Source: Zancudomyces culisetae (lineage: Eukaryota; Kickxellomycota; Harpellomycetes; Harpellales; Legeriomycetaceae). From it: 22,644 nucleotides of DNA. The stretch is from NCBI GenBank assembly GCA_001969505.1, contig LSSK01001015.1:1-22644 (forward strand). Direction: 5' to 3'. Below, piece by piece: positions 1-10,900 of the stretch (the first letter of the stretch is position 1; each line of letters starts with the position of its first letter). The notes under the pieces were generated by a model that saw only the letters and a list, made by a program, of their open reading frames with translations, was not told where the DNA came from and searched no databases. A program made the translations under genes and the position numbers.

Positions 1-2783
1 GCAAGAGTTTGGGTAGGATCAATTAATAGTTCGTTCTTTTTACTCTGGATATAATAGCTTATTACTGTCATTAGTCCTCCTTTTTTCACTCTATTATTTA
101 GTAAAAAATTGTTAAATAAATAAATGAATGGTATTGTACTGTACTGTATTGTATTGAATTGTATTGAATTATATTGTAAATAAACACATACTTTTTATTC
201 CTTTTAGCTTCTTCATTTTCTTTAGAAACGCTTAAAACCTCTATCGTTGCCGCAACTAATGTGTCAGTGAGCCACAACTGTGTAATAATTACACAGATAA
301 AGTAGTATGCAGACGCAAATATGCTGTGTTTATCAATAGTTTGATACATCAAATCCGAAAACCCCTGACCTGTCAGCAATATTTACATGATGTTATTTTT
401 TGTTATTGTTACTTTTTTTGCATTTTGATAAAAAAAAATAAAGAATGAGAGTTTAAAGATGGTTTCTTACTTGATGATATCAGAAATGCTAGCAAATATG
501 ATGAATATGTATTTGAGAATGAAAGCCATACGTTGAACTCCTCTGGAACAACCTAATTATACCATTGTATACATATGTGTGTTTTTTTTGGATTCAAGTA
601 TTTCTCTGCAAGTACTAGTTATGCTTATCTACATAGACTTGCTTTAAAATTCACTAAAAAAAGACTTACTATACATTTCTGATGAACTGGACAGATAAAG
701 CCAAGAGGTCGAATATCGCTTAGTGTACCATCTTCATTATAAAACGAGACAACCTGATTATCAACAATCTGCCCACTACAACTCTGCAATGGATTACTAA
801 TATCGTTAGACACTATTTTGATAGGTACATTCAACATCCTCATTAGTGCTAGGTTTTAGTCCTTTTTTGATAATAATATAAGAGAAAATTTCATCACCAG
901 GACAAAAAAAATTACAAAAAAGGGTTGGGTTTTGGCTTACCTTTATCTACGCAGTATGTATCAAACGTAGAACCAAAAAAATAGGTTCCTATGATGCTAT
1001 GGGTTGTAATTAAGATTTACTCTTGTTAATACTTAATACTGACAAATATCATTATTAACGACTTACGCAAATATGAAGTAGTACGTAAAAAACAAAAGTA
1101 TTGTTCTTTTTAAGAGACCCTTCAACTGAGATACTGATCCTGTCAATGCCTATTCGTTGTTTATAATAAATTAGTAGTTTTCATAATACTATACTCGTTA
1201 CACATCCCTCACTACACTTAGTGCCATTTCAATGGTTTAGTTTCTATTATGGCATATACTATTGAATAATTTTGTTACCCTGAAGCTTTTGTTAAACATG
1301 AATGCTCGTAAAAACATGAGCGGTTGTATTCCCATCGCATATTCGTATTTAAATACCTCATTCATTACTCCCGAGTGTAATCCCCAGAAAACGAATATAC
1401 AGATAAAGTCGATAGTCACAAAGAATTTATGTAAAACTGGTACGTTTGATACAGCGATATGTCCTGTTTGATCCAACAACTGGGTTTCTTCGTAATTATA
1501 TGCTTCTTTGTCATGACCATGGTAGTATTCGGCCTCTGGTTCTTGATTGATAAGTATAATACTATCCTTTTCCCCATAAAAAATATCTACAATTGTCTTT
1601 TTTACACGGCTATAGGTGTCTCTGATCCAAACAAAGGTGTTTTGATTTGGGCTAAACATAAATCCAGTAACAATACATCGCAGAAAAAGCAATATCCTAT
1701 TTTTTGGTTTTAAAAAGTAGTTAGTATGTCTAGTATCTTTAAACTATATGCATTTTATAAAAGACCTAACGAATCTTACGTAAATACTCCCATAATTACA
1801 AACTCGCTTTTGTATGCTACATTTTCTAGTGCAGATTTGGAAGCTTTGTTTCGAGACGGATACACTGCCAAGAAAAAGGCATGGTTAATGAGAAGATACA
1901 AGTGCATTATTGGAACAATTCTATATCGTATATAGATTACATGTTTAAAGTATAATTTAACAGTACTTATTGTCAATAAAAAAAGAGAATTGATCTTTTT
2001 TTTTCGTTACCTCAGTGAAAAAAAGGTTATCACGGCAGTTCTAATGTAGCTACGCTTTTCAAAAAGAAACAAAGTTCTGCAAGTGTAGCCTTCCTGTTTT
2101 AGTTTATAAAATATATAACTGGGAGAGTACCATTCGGTATCTTTGCGCTTCTCATATTCTCCAAACGTCTCAGTCCTGCTTTTATACATATTTCTATCAA
2201 TTTCAGGTGCACTTTCTTCCTCCGATGCGCTGAGTTCCTCAAAAAAATCACTCATTTCATTATATCTGTACTCTATCGCCTGATCACTGGGGGTTCTTTC
2301 ACGTCTTACAAATGATAGCTTTTTTGGCCGAATTTGTTCCTGCGCTCCTGCTGCATCATTTTTCTCTTGTTCCTTGTCAACTTCGGTGCTATCACTGAGG
2401 TACCTTTGTACAACTAGAGCATACTGATTATATATACCTTTTTCTTTAACTTTTACAGGCGGATCAACTAAATCTATTGAAAGCTTAAATATACTTTGGT
2501 ATACAACCTCACATATAAATAAAAAATCATTGATCTTTTCAATTTTTTTTCTTTTTTCTTGGATTTTAATCTTCTTTTCACCGAATAGCTTGTTTGATAC
2601 TTGTATAATAAGGTTTACTATATATTCCTTAATGGTTATTGTGCTTTCTAGCTCTCCAACATCAACCCCAGAGGAATCATCGTCACTAAACAGTTTTTCC
2701 CTCTTGACTCGGCTTTTTCTTCGTTTAACTCCCTGGCTATCGAGGTTGTGGTCGACAGCTCTGTCAGGATTTTCACCAAGCAT
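1..2783 (-). CDS. cch1: Cch1-like voltage-gated calcium channel, 5' part (repeat I), truncated by window edge
   Basis: Alpha subunit of the fungal plasma-membrane high-affinity Ca2+ channel, which in known fungi works with Mid1. Exons on the minus strand: 2783-2011, 1920-1780, 1696-1260, 1133-1067, 996-941, 848-670, 540-471, 369-192 and 90-1; all phases match and the frame stays open at the edge (about 663 residues). Residues 1-258 are a charged cytosolic N-terminus. S1 and S2 lie at about 260-316, S3 (VTIDFICIFVFWGLHSG) at about 397-413, S4 (LMFLRAFMFNKSFRVTK) at about 431-447, and S5 spans the exon 4/5 junction. A cysteine-bearing pore turret contains LGFICPVHQKC. The pore helix and filter SSSQGFSDLMY are near 573-583, and S6 follows at about 592-616. 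Turret and filter resemble repeat I of fungal Cch1. Intron 1779-1697 has a perfect TACTAAC branch point. The first intron is ambiguous: acceptor at 1921 (90 nt, chosen) or at 1966 (45 nt). The start is the first ATG of the long first exon. Repeats II-IV should lie left of the window. Confidence 0.85.
131..180. repeat. Degenerate pentanucleotide tandem repeat inside a cch1 intron
   Basis: About ten 5-bp units of the form gtatt/gtact/gaatt follow one another without interruption. They lie entirely within the cch1 intron spanning 191-91, so they do not touch coding sequence. Length variation is likely but cannot be seen from one copy. Confidence 0.8.
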
Positions 2784-3785
2784 TGTTTTTTTATTGCAAA
2801 ATTATTCTATTTATATTGTGTTTTCAAGTATCATTCAACAGTTTTTACAAACTCTATGTTATCTTTATAAAAGTACTCTATAATTTAAAAAGTTATTAAA
2901 AATGTATTATACGCTTGAGATGTTAAATATATTCGCTATATATATACATGGGTTTATGTATCTGTGTATGAATACGCATGAACACGAATGTCCATATTCA
3001 ACATCCGCTTTCGTTTTATCACTAACTCTCTTTGTTGATCATAAGGGTGCGTTTGAGAAGATCAATTTTGAATTTTAGAGCTTCTAATTAGTTCTGTTAG
3101 CCATATAATTGAATTAGACTCTACCGAATGAAAAATCAGCCCCTTCTCCCCCCCTCAAATGTTGTTAACTTCTGGACTCTCATGCGCACAACCGCATAAT
3201 TCCAACAACTTGAGATTTGTTCATACCTACATTTTTTTTTTGAAAAAAATAATATGGAGGCTCAAAATAAAAGACAAGGAATGAAATGTATGTATTTCAT
3301 ATATACTATTACAAAACCCAAAGCTGTTGTGAAAATATATTATCGATACTGTAATTTGCTTCCTCGTCCAAAATTCAATTATAGAAAAAAAGCACATTGC
3401 AGATATGACTTTTTTGTGTCCTCTGCCAAGTGTTTTATCACAAACCTACCAAATCTATGGTTCGTAGGTTAAGGTAGTACATTGGTAGTATCCGCCCTAA
3501 GTTGGAGTTATAACAGACAGGTATCGCGTTGGTTCTTATACCCATCAGCTTGAACTTCTCATACCCTCAAGTACAGAAAATGCAGCCTTTGTAATTATTT
3601 TACACTTGTGCAAAAAAAAGGGATGGCGAATAACGAACCCAGTTTTGTGGTTAACATTTGCCAGCCAAACCATGCCCTCATTTTACAAACATTTTTGATG
3701 GGGAAATCGTATAAAATATAAACAATTATTAACTTGAGAAAATAAAAATCGTGAATAAACCCAAACGCATTTGAACTGAATTACC
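2784..3785. promoter_or_regulatory. Divergent spacer between cch1 and sfr1
   Basis: About 1 kb between two divergent start codons, so it should hold both promoters and 5' UTRs. It is AT-rich. It contains a C-rich pyrimidine tract (3140-3156) and a short plus-strand open frame (3254-3472) without recognisable motifs. I see no convincing gene or clear promoter element. Confidence 0.5.
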
Positions 3786-5049
3786 ATGAGGCGAAATGCA
3801 CTCTATAAAAACAGCCCATTCAAATCCCCACTTAAAAGAACACTACCAAATATTGAGGATTCTGCGAGAGATAAACCAGTAAACCAAGAAACAGTTTTAT
3901 CCCAAACACCCATACATAAACATGATTCCAATAGTTTGGCCCTTCAAGAAAACGCGCAAAAGTAAGAATGAACCTAACTTTAATAAAGCCACATTTACAT
4001 GTAGATGCATTATTAGGAATTTTATATTGATTTTGGCCCAGTGCATACATATACGTTTGTTATCCTTCTGTTTTACTATTCAAAAAATAATGTGATCAAT
4101 GTATTATATAGAATATCACAACCAAAAACCGCGAACCTAGAACTCGCAGATAATCTCAATGTTAAAGGGTTAGATTTTGGAAACTCAATGCATCTGACTA
4201 AAAAAACACAAAACATACCCGAAACAACTTTGATTCCCTGCACCTCAGAAAAAAGAATAAAAATGGATGACGGAGGATTTAAATCCCCTACAACTCGAAT
4301 GCCTTTAAAAAGAACTACACCCAATAAACCTCGATCTTCGGAACTTTTGAAGGCTAGGGAGAAACGAAGAGAGTTGGAGGAAAAGATTAAAGCACTTAAA
4401 TCCAAGATTGGTCTGTTGAAAACGGCTATTTCGCTTGTAGAAAAGGTATGCGTCCTCGATGTTTTTTTACTTGAATTGTGGTTGGTATTTACATGACACA
4501 TACCACAACGTTTATAATGCAGTGGATAGGTTATAAATCTCTGATACTTATGTTACTATACTAGGAAAACGACAAGAAAACTGGAGAATCAACAAAAAGA
4601 TGGAGGGAAACTTTTGTTACACTTTCCTTGAAACTATACGAGCTACTGGAACCGAACCTTTCTATTGAATGTGAGTATACCTACACATTTTTTGGAGTTT
4701 TAGTTGGAATTTGTGATAATTGCGATTTTGCTCAACGTTTTTTTCTCAATAAAGCAGAAGTGTTTACAAAAATCAAGTTTATTTGGCATAAAAAAGTATC
4801 ATAAATAATATTACACGCATAAAACTAGATATTAAACCTAATATAGACCAAAAGGCACAGGAAAAAGAGAGAAATTGTGTAAAAAACGACGAAGCATACA
4901 GGGATCCACACATCAGGCCCACATCCGAAGAACACAACTCTTGTTCAGACGATGAAAACACTACTGAAGCCTTATCCGTGGATGAGGAAAACTTTTTGTT
5001 CAACTATATGCTAAAGTCCTTGGGAATAGACCCAGGTATAATGAGGTAG
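3786..5049 (+). CDS. sfr1: Sfr1/Mei5-like homologous-recombination accessory factor
   Basis: Sfr1 (Mei5 in budding yeast) pairs with Swi5 and stimulates Rad51/Dmc1 strand exchange in the nucleus. Exons: 3786-3961, 4112-4445, 4565-4670 and 4829-5049, with matching phases, giving about 278 residues. An alternative last acceptor at 4846 would remove six residues. The N-terminal motif NSPFKSPLKR (residues 9-18), repeated loosely as FKSPTTRMPLKR, is typical of the family. Residues about 135-170 form a basic coiled coil (SSELLKAREKRRELEEKI). Next comes a conserved block containing TKRWRETFVTLSLKLYELL. A serine/acidic linker leads to the C-terminal motif NYMLKSLGIDP, close to the family signature. 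The length is usual for Sfr1. The gene converges on the next one with only 3 bp between stop codons. Confidence 0.85.
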
Positions 5050-5052
5050 CCC

Positions 5053-6475
5053 CTACTGTGGATGATGTTTTTGAGCCAGCTGCCGAAACTTTTCGACTAT
5101 ATCATTTTCCTTCTTTCTATATTCCTGATACCTCTGCTTGTTTTCGCTATCCAAACCTTTTACTTGAACGCCCCTCGCGCGCCGTTCATTTTTTTTTGCA
5201 TTCTGCTCATGTAATCTAAGTTGTTTGATTTTTTTTTAGCCAAAGTTAGACAGATTTCAATTATTAGCGTAACTATCTCCACAAAGTGCGTTAGGAGTAC
5301 GCAAACTGATAAGTAACTAAGAATAATATCCCCCTTACTGTGTGTAAAAATCACTAGAACCCATAAGTTCAGCATCTGTAAAATCTATGTCAAGATCCTT
5401 TTCCTGCTTATAGTACTGGTTTAACGCGCGTTTTTTTGCTATTACTGCGGCACTAAATGGTAATAAAAGACATGTCGGTTTCGACACTTATTATTTGATT
5501 CACTTTACCAGAATCGCTCTCCCTCCTTCCACCCTTTATAGCCAAAGCAGTGGCTACACATGGAGCATACAAAAAAAGAGAAAAATTACAAAAAAGAAGA
5601 AAAAGAAAAGACATACCGTCCTGTTTCTTTTGGTGCTATTTCATCCAAAGTCGCCTCAAAATTTGCCTCGAATCTTTTTCTTGAAAGAACCTTCCTGATT
5701 TTCTCTTTTTTATCTATCAAGTGTATGAAAACTGAGTCTCAATCGCATATATGTACGGATATTCACATACCTCCAGAACTATCTCCATTGACTTTGATAT
5801 TATTGCTTGACACGCTCAAAGGAACTGGATCTGAACGTCTCGTTTCATTCGTGATTTCTGAAACTTTCTTTACCACGCTTTCTAAAGTCCTATCGTCCAA
5901 CTTTTTGGCAAAATCCCATGTGTATCTTGTCGTTTTTTTCATAGCTGCAGCCGTATCATTTTCGCCGGTATAGTATTTTTCTGTAAATCAGAGTATCAAA
6001 ATCAAAATCATATTCATTTCCGTTTTTACTTAAAGCTGGATGAAATGGAACAAGTATTCACATTCAATTGATAAATGGAACATACAATGTATAATCTTTA
6101 CAGTACATAGAAAACCATTGATAACTAACCCTTCAGTTCATTTCGATTCCATTTTTTTACAAATTTCTGGAAATACCTCTTGGATTCTTCAGAGCTTAAG
6201 TCCTCGAAATAGATATCCTTTTCTTTGAGAAGCCATTTTCTGAATTTCGGATTCATTCTGTAAAAATCCCCAGTATCCAGCTTTTCTACACCCAATTTAC
6301 AACAATACTGTCAAAAAATGCTGTTTCAATTCCAAATCCCACATCAATGCTTTTAGAACGGTAAATTTTCACTTAAATGACCAAAAATTAACATAAAAAG
6401 GAGCGTAATGCAGAGGTTGGTATGTGGGGCTGTAATAACTATCTTACCCCGGGCCAGCTTTCGATTTTCTTCCAT
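5053..6475 (-). CDS. Conserved nuclear protein of the SCI1-like family (function unknown)
   Basis: Six exons on the minus strand: 6475-6448, 6285-6130, 5980-5771, 5713-5617, 5452-5339 and 5215-5053, phases consistent, about 255 residues. The conserved core reads DFYRMNPKFRKWLLKEK, then YFEDLSSEESKRYFQKFVKK and a WN, then KYYTG and TRYTWDF. From memory this matches plant STYLE CELL-CYCLE INHIBITOR 1 and a fungal family often labelled 'RNA helicase HEL117', although no helicase motifs are visible here. A later block (LDEIAPKETGR, KKRALNQYY, DFTDAELMGS) and a basic, helical C-terminus ending KFRQLAQKHHPQ also fit that fungal family. The molecular role is not known to me; it is rich in charge and likely nuclear. 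The short first exon (nine residues) is the least certain part. The intron 6129-5981 contains an internal open stretch that is not needed for the frame. Confidence 0.75.
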
Positions 6476-6496
6476 TTTCAGATTTTCAGATTTTCA
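6474..6496. repeat. 8-bp direct repeat (gattttca) at the SCI1-like start codon
   Basis: Nearly three consecutive copies of gattttca on the plus strand; the last overlaps the proposed start codon of the minus-strand gene (6475-6473). It may lie in the 5' UTR. It is too short to name a function. Confidence 0.7.
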
Positions 6497-7085
6497 GTTT
6501 ACCATTTCATACCAGATATTCAAAAATATACACTATCTGGATTCTAATTTTTAAAAAGCTCTGTTTTTTGTGGTCAGAAAAGGCCAAAATCCTGTAAAAA
6601 TATAATGAACAGTTAATAAAAGAATTTTGCATTGCTGACCTATAAGCAAACCAGCTTTCACCACTTTTTACCAATTATTGTAGGAAAGCACCAAAGACAC
6701 ATTGCAAGCAGTTTCTTTTGTTTAATTGAAGGGGACGCAAAACCCATTAACCTCCAGGGGGATAAAGTGCTCATATTCTCGCTCTATTGCATATTTCCAT
6801 AAATTTAATGCCCTCCTGAACGCTGATATATGCTTTAAACAACTAGCAACGCCGCCTAAAACTACCAAGTTGTAATAACAACGTACCATATTTAAACAAG
6901 TTTTACAGTTCACAAATATATGTGTATTGGACAATGGCTTTTTAAACCGCTTATTTTAAGCTTTCCCTCTGGAAAAAAGAAAGCTCAAAAGAAAATCGAG
7001 GCAAGGCGGCAAATATTTGGTCAATAATACTGCTGGATCCATCGATAAGGTGATTAGATTAGATAATGTGCAATTTCAATTCATA
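6476..7085. other. Spacer upstream of the SCI1-like gene
   Basis: It should hold the promoter of the minus-strand SCI1-like gene. A minus-strand open frame at 6934-6722 contains ALNLWKYAIEREYEHFIPL and looks slightly protein-like, but no domain is recognisable and no start or splice pattern could be fixed. Confidence 0.3.
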
Positions 7086-7343
7086 CTAAGAAACGAAAAT
7101 CACTTGACTAAAGAAAACTGCTTTGAATGTATTCTTAACGAGAATTTCCGCCCGCTCTTCCAACATAGTAAAACATGATTGAGAGTGGTCTGCATAGTGT
7201 GAATGGATCACAAGACAATAAACAAGGCGGCTTTGGGTTGAATGTATACGGATGGTTTTGGTGAGGAGTTCATGTATAAAAAATGTACTTTGACACTTGG
7301 AAGGGAGAGGGTTTAAATGCATGGGTTCGAAACTTGTATTCAA
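7086..7343 (-). pseudogene. Possible metallo-beta-lactamase-like remnant or exon
   Basis: The minus-strand open frame contains LVYCLVIHSHYADHSQSC followed by a helix-like TMLEERAEILVKNTFKAVF. A hydrophobic strand running into HxHxDH is the metal-binding signature of the metallo-beta-lactamase fold, and the following segment is where that family has a helix and a strand. The usual GG after the motif is missing and I could not find the remaining metal ligands or a consistent exon chain. Nearby minus-strand open stretches (about 7045-6955 and 6934-6722) might be further pieces. It may equally be a chance match in AT-rich DNA. Confidence 0.3.
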
Positions 7344-7903
7344 AAAAAGAAAAAAGAGTGGTTCTTGTAAATAATGGAGTTTCTACATAATACCAACAAA
7401 CCATAGGCTAGAAGATATCAATTTTTATGAAATTGGTGTTCCCATTTAATGTTCAGAGAAAATGTTTCGAGCAGAATCAAGGCATATCAACACTACAATT
7501 AAGCAGGAGAATAAAAAATTAAAGTTGAAATTAAAGCTGAAATTAAAGTTGAGTTCCGCAAGTAAAAATCAGTTTCATAACACTCCTGCATTTTCACAAA
7601 GGTAAATTTATTGCTGGGATTACAAAGCTTTATATTTCTGAAAAACAACGCCTGTAAATGTCTGCAATAAACCTGCATTAAACATCAAACAGCCCATTTT
7701 GTGGGTTGTAAATCCTTAAACATTAAAATTTAATTTAAGCTCTTTTATTCGAGTTAATTCAATACTATTTATTAATAAATAAATAAAGTACTAGTTAGCT
7801 ACGAAAAGAAAGACTTTAGAATTGCCGAATTCCAAAATAAAAGAATAGCCTGGTGAAATAAACTTACAAAAGGAAAAAGCGACAACCATAAAGAAATAGA
7901 AGA
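7344..7903. promoter_or_regulatory. Region upstream of the debranching-enzyme gene
   Basis: AT-rich sequence immediately before the first exon of the debranching-enzyme gene; presumably its promoter and 5' UTR. It contains a 12-bp tandem repeat (7516-7551). No clear TATA box or other element could be assigned. Confidence 0.4.
7516..7551. repeat. 12-bp tandem repeat, three copies
   Basis: Unit aaattaaag(t/c)tg occurs three times in direct tandem; the middle copy differs by one base. It lies about 350 bp upstream of the debranching-enzyme start codon. Confidence 0.9.
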
Positions 7904-10900
7904 ATGTTTAGGAGTCTATATACAAATGATAAATCTAGGGATATCCTGGTTTCTACACCAGCGCCTCCTACAGTCAAACCCATGACCGTTTGGAACATAA
8001 GATTCGACGAGGCGGGGAATATAGGAAATGATAAGAAGGTAAATCTTTATTGCGCATGTGTTATTGGGAGTGGGTGGTGGACTTTTTTTTGATTCTAGAC
8101 TTATTAATGGTATTTGAAGATAGCATATTAACTAATCTTGACGAAACCAATACCAATAGCTTTTGCACATAAAGTTTGACAAGACAGGACAAATGGCATT
8201 GAGGTTTACTATACCGATCGGGTCAGTATACACGATCAGTCCAGAGCTCCATACTAATTATCCACTAAACGGGTAAGTAGCAACATAACACATAAATGCG
8301 ATAGAAACACTGTGGATGCTGTACAGTGGGGGAAATATTATGTCTCATGACGTCATTATTTTACCATTAATATGTGTAGATTTTTCCTTTAACTATCACT
8401 TTAATACTTGAACATATATAAATAACCATGTAGCGGAAAGTACGATAGGGAAGTATTTACCAGTAAAAAGTAAGAATGATCATATTTATTTAGCTTAGAA
8501 GGTATTAGGAGAGCCAAACAGATAAAGGGGCTGTGGATATTTCTAGTGGAGAATTAATGTGATATGTATACTTATGTATCTTTATTTATACATATGTTGA
8601 ATATCTGACTTACTGGAATAAATTATATTAGGTTTGTAAAAACAAAGGATAGTGTGCTGATGTGCGAATTTGCTATACTTTATCCCGGTCCATACCAATA
8701 CTACATAACGTACAAGAGATACAAGAAGACGGCTACGTTTTCAAATCGCTTCAACCAGACCGAGGTTGATGATGAAGAGGGAGAGATGGAAAGGGGAAAT
8801 GAGACCTGTGGTATGAAGCCAACCATTTCCTTTCCAGATCTGAGAACGAGTACGTTTGAGATGGAAACAGCAAAATCCGAGATGTACTATTTTTTGGCAG
8901 AACCTAGGTTAAAGATCAAGGGCGAAGTGCTGGAAGCTAATGGAATAGTTTTGAAGACAATGCATCCGGGTTGGTTAGGTCCGTTGAGTAATTGGGATAG
9001 GCATTTAAAAAATACATCCAAGTTGGGGTACAATATGGTACACTATTTGCCTATACAGGCGAGAGGGGATTCGGGGTCACCATATTCGATATATGACCAG
9101 ATGAGAATATCAGACGAGCTATTTTCTGATCTTAAAAAGTACCCAGAGACAAATGAAAAGAGATATAAGATGTTGAAGGTTGTTTTGGACAAAATGGAAC
9201 AAGAGCATGGAATGCTAGGTGTTACAGACATTGTGTGGAATCATACTGCAAACAACACTAAATGGTTGGAAGAACATCCAGAGGCGGGATATAATCTCAA
9301 GAATTCACCGCATCTCCGGGCAGCTAATGAAATAGATGCGATGTTATGTAAACTCAGCGATGGAATTGAAAATTATGGCTTTGGAAAAAATACGATTGAA
9401 AATGAACAGGATCTCGATAAACTAATGGAGATAATAGAGCGAGAAGTGATACAAGGTCTAAATTTGTGGGAGTTTTATGTGATTGATGCTACTGGGCTAC
9501 TAAAGGAAGTACAAGATTATATTGATAATGAGGAGAAGGTAGACAGCAGAGTCAGGAATAAAAATGGGGTCAACGTCAACAATAGGGTGGATATGGCGGC
9601 TCTGGAACTAGAATCGATAATGAAGCGGGAAAAAGACATAAGGAATGTGATCACTCGCTTTGCCAGGCAACCAACGGCAGCGGAAAGTGTAAAAACAGCA
9701 AGGGCATTGCTTGGGTATAGGGCGAGTAAACACGAACTAATTGAATTCCTAAGACAAGTCTTTGCTCTACTGAATGTACCTTTTTACAAGGAGTTTGATC
9801 AAGACAAAGAGGCAATTCTTACAAATATTAAAAATGTGGTAAAGTTTGAAAGGCTTGAAAAGGGAAGTTGGAAATTTCAAAAACCAATAAACTCATTCTA
9901 CAAGATCGTTGACCCATATTTTACCAGGTTGCCAAAAAATGCAACAACAGACAAACTTGAGGAAGGGGAGAAGGTGTTGGCGAACAACGGGTGGATTTGG
10001 GGAGGAGATCCGCTAAACAACTTTGCGGGAGAGGATTCAAAAGCGTATTTGAGGCGGGAGGTGATTGTATGGGGAGATTGTGTGAAACTTAGGTATGGGA
10101 AACGACCCAGTGATAATCCATGGTTGTGGGATCTGATGAAAAGGTATACTGTGGAAAGTGCCAAATTATTCCATGGGATCCGAATTGATAATTGTCATTC
10201 TACACCACTAGAGTTGGCAGAATACTTGCTAGATGAGGCACGCAGGGTCAGACCGGACTTATATGTAATAGCCGAGTTATTTACAGGGTCTGCAGAAAAG
10301 GATGACATTTATGTCTCCCGATTGGGAATCAACTCGTTGATTAGAGAGTCACTTAGTGCATGGGATGTTAATGAATTGGGGCGCATGGTTTATAGAAATG
10401 GTGGTAAGACCGTGGGTTCACTTGATGTGGACTGTCTCGAAGTTGAAGATACTTTTACAGATGAGAATGCCAAACTACATAACGTTCCATGTATGGTAGC
10501 TCCTATTCGAGCGGCATTACCGGATGCGATGTTTTTCGATCAGACACATGATAACGAAACACCGTCACAGAAAAGAACGGCGGAGGATGCATTGAGCAAT
10601 GCAGCAGTTGTTTGCATGTCGGTTAGCTCGACGGGAAGTGTTCACGGGTACGACGAGTTGTACGAAAAACAGCACGACATCGTTCATGAAAAACGCAAGT
10701 ACTTCTATCATGAGAACCCCGTGGATGTGGGAATTGGGCTTGCGAAAAAGAGATTGAATTTGCTACATAGGGAGATTGCAACGTTTGATGAGGTGTTTGT
10801 TAGTACTGATGATGACTTTATTCAAGTGCATAGGATTAACCCAACCACGCGTGAGGGATATTTGATGGTGGCCCAGCCTGCATTCCGAAGAAACTCGAAC

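Noticed and set aside
1237-1259. Apparent continuation of the cch1 exon to a stop after KLFN
   Set aside because: A GTATAT donor at 1259 and a phase-1 exon at 1133 continue the S4-S5 linker and S5 helix; the stop is intronic.
3254-3472. 72-codon plus-strand open frame between cch1 and sfr1
   Set aside because: No motif, and length is within chance for AT-rich DNA; a possible GTATGT donor early in it leads only to a very short product.
4041-4111. Extension of sfr1 exon 2 upstream to a GTG at 4041
   Set aside because: The segment before 4112 is intronic; exon 1 (3786-3961) joins in phase at 4112 and carries the conserved SPFKSPLK motif.
4755-4800. Alternative sfr1 exon after acceptor near 4758
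   Set aside because: It hits a stop quickly and would lose the conserved NYMLKSLGIDP C-terminus found in the exon ending at 5049.
5560-5973. 137-codon plus-strand open frame
   Set aside because: Antisense to three exons and two introns of the SCI1-like gene, whose conserved motifs are on the minus strand.
5975-5990. Suspected frameshift in an A run of the SCI1-like gene
   Set aside because: Using the intron 6129-5981 restores the frame and gives the expected spacing between WNRNELK and KYYTG, so no frameshift is needed.
7318-7340. T-arm-like ggttcgaaa, suggesting a tRNA
   Set aside because: No matching stem, acceptor arm or anticodon arm around it; no tRNA found in the window.
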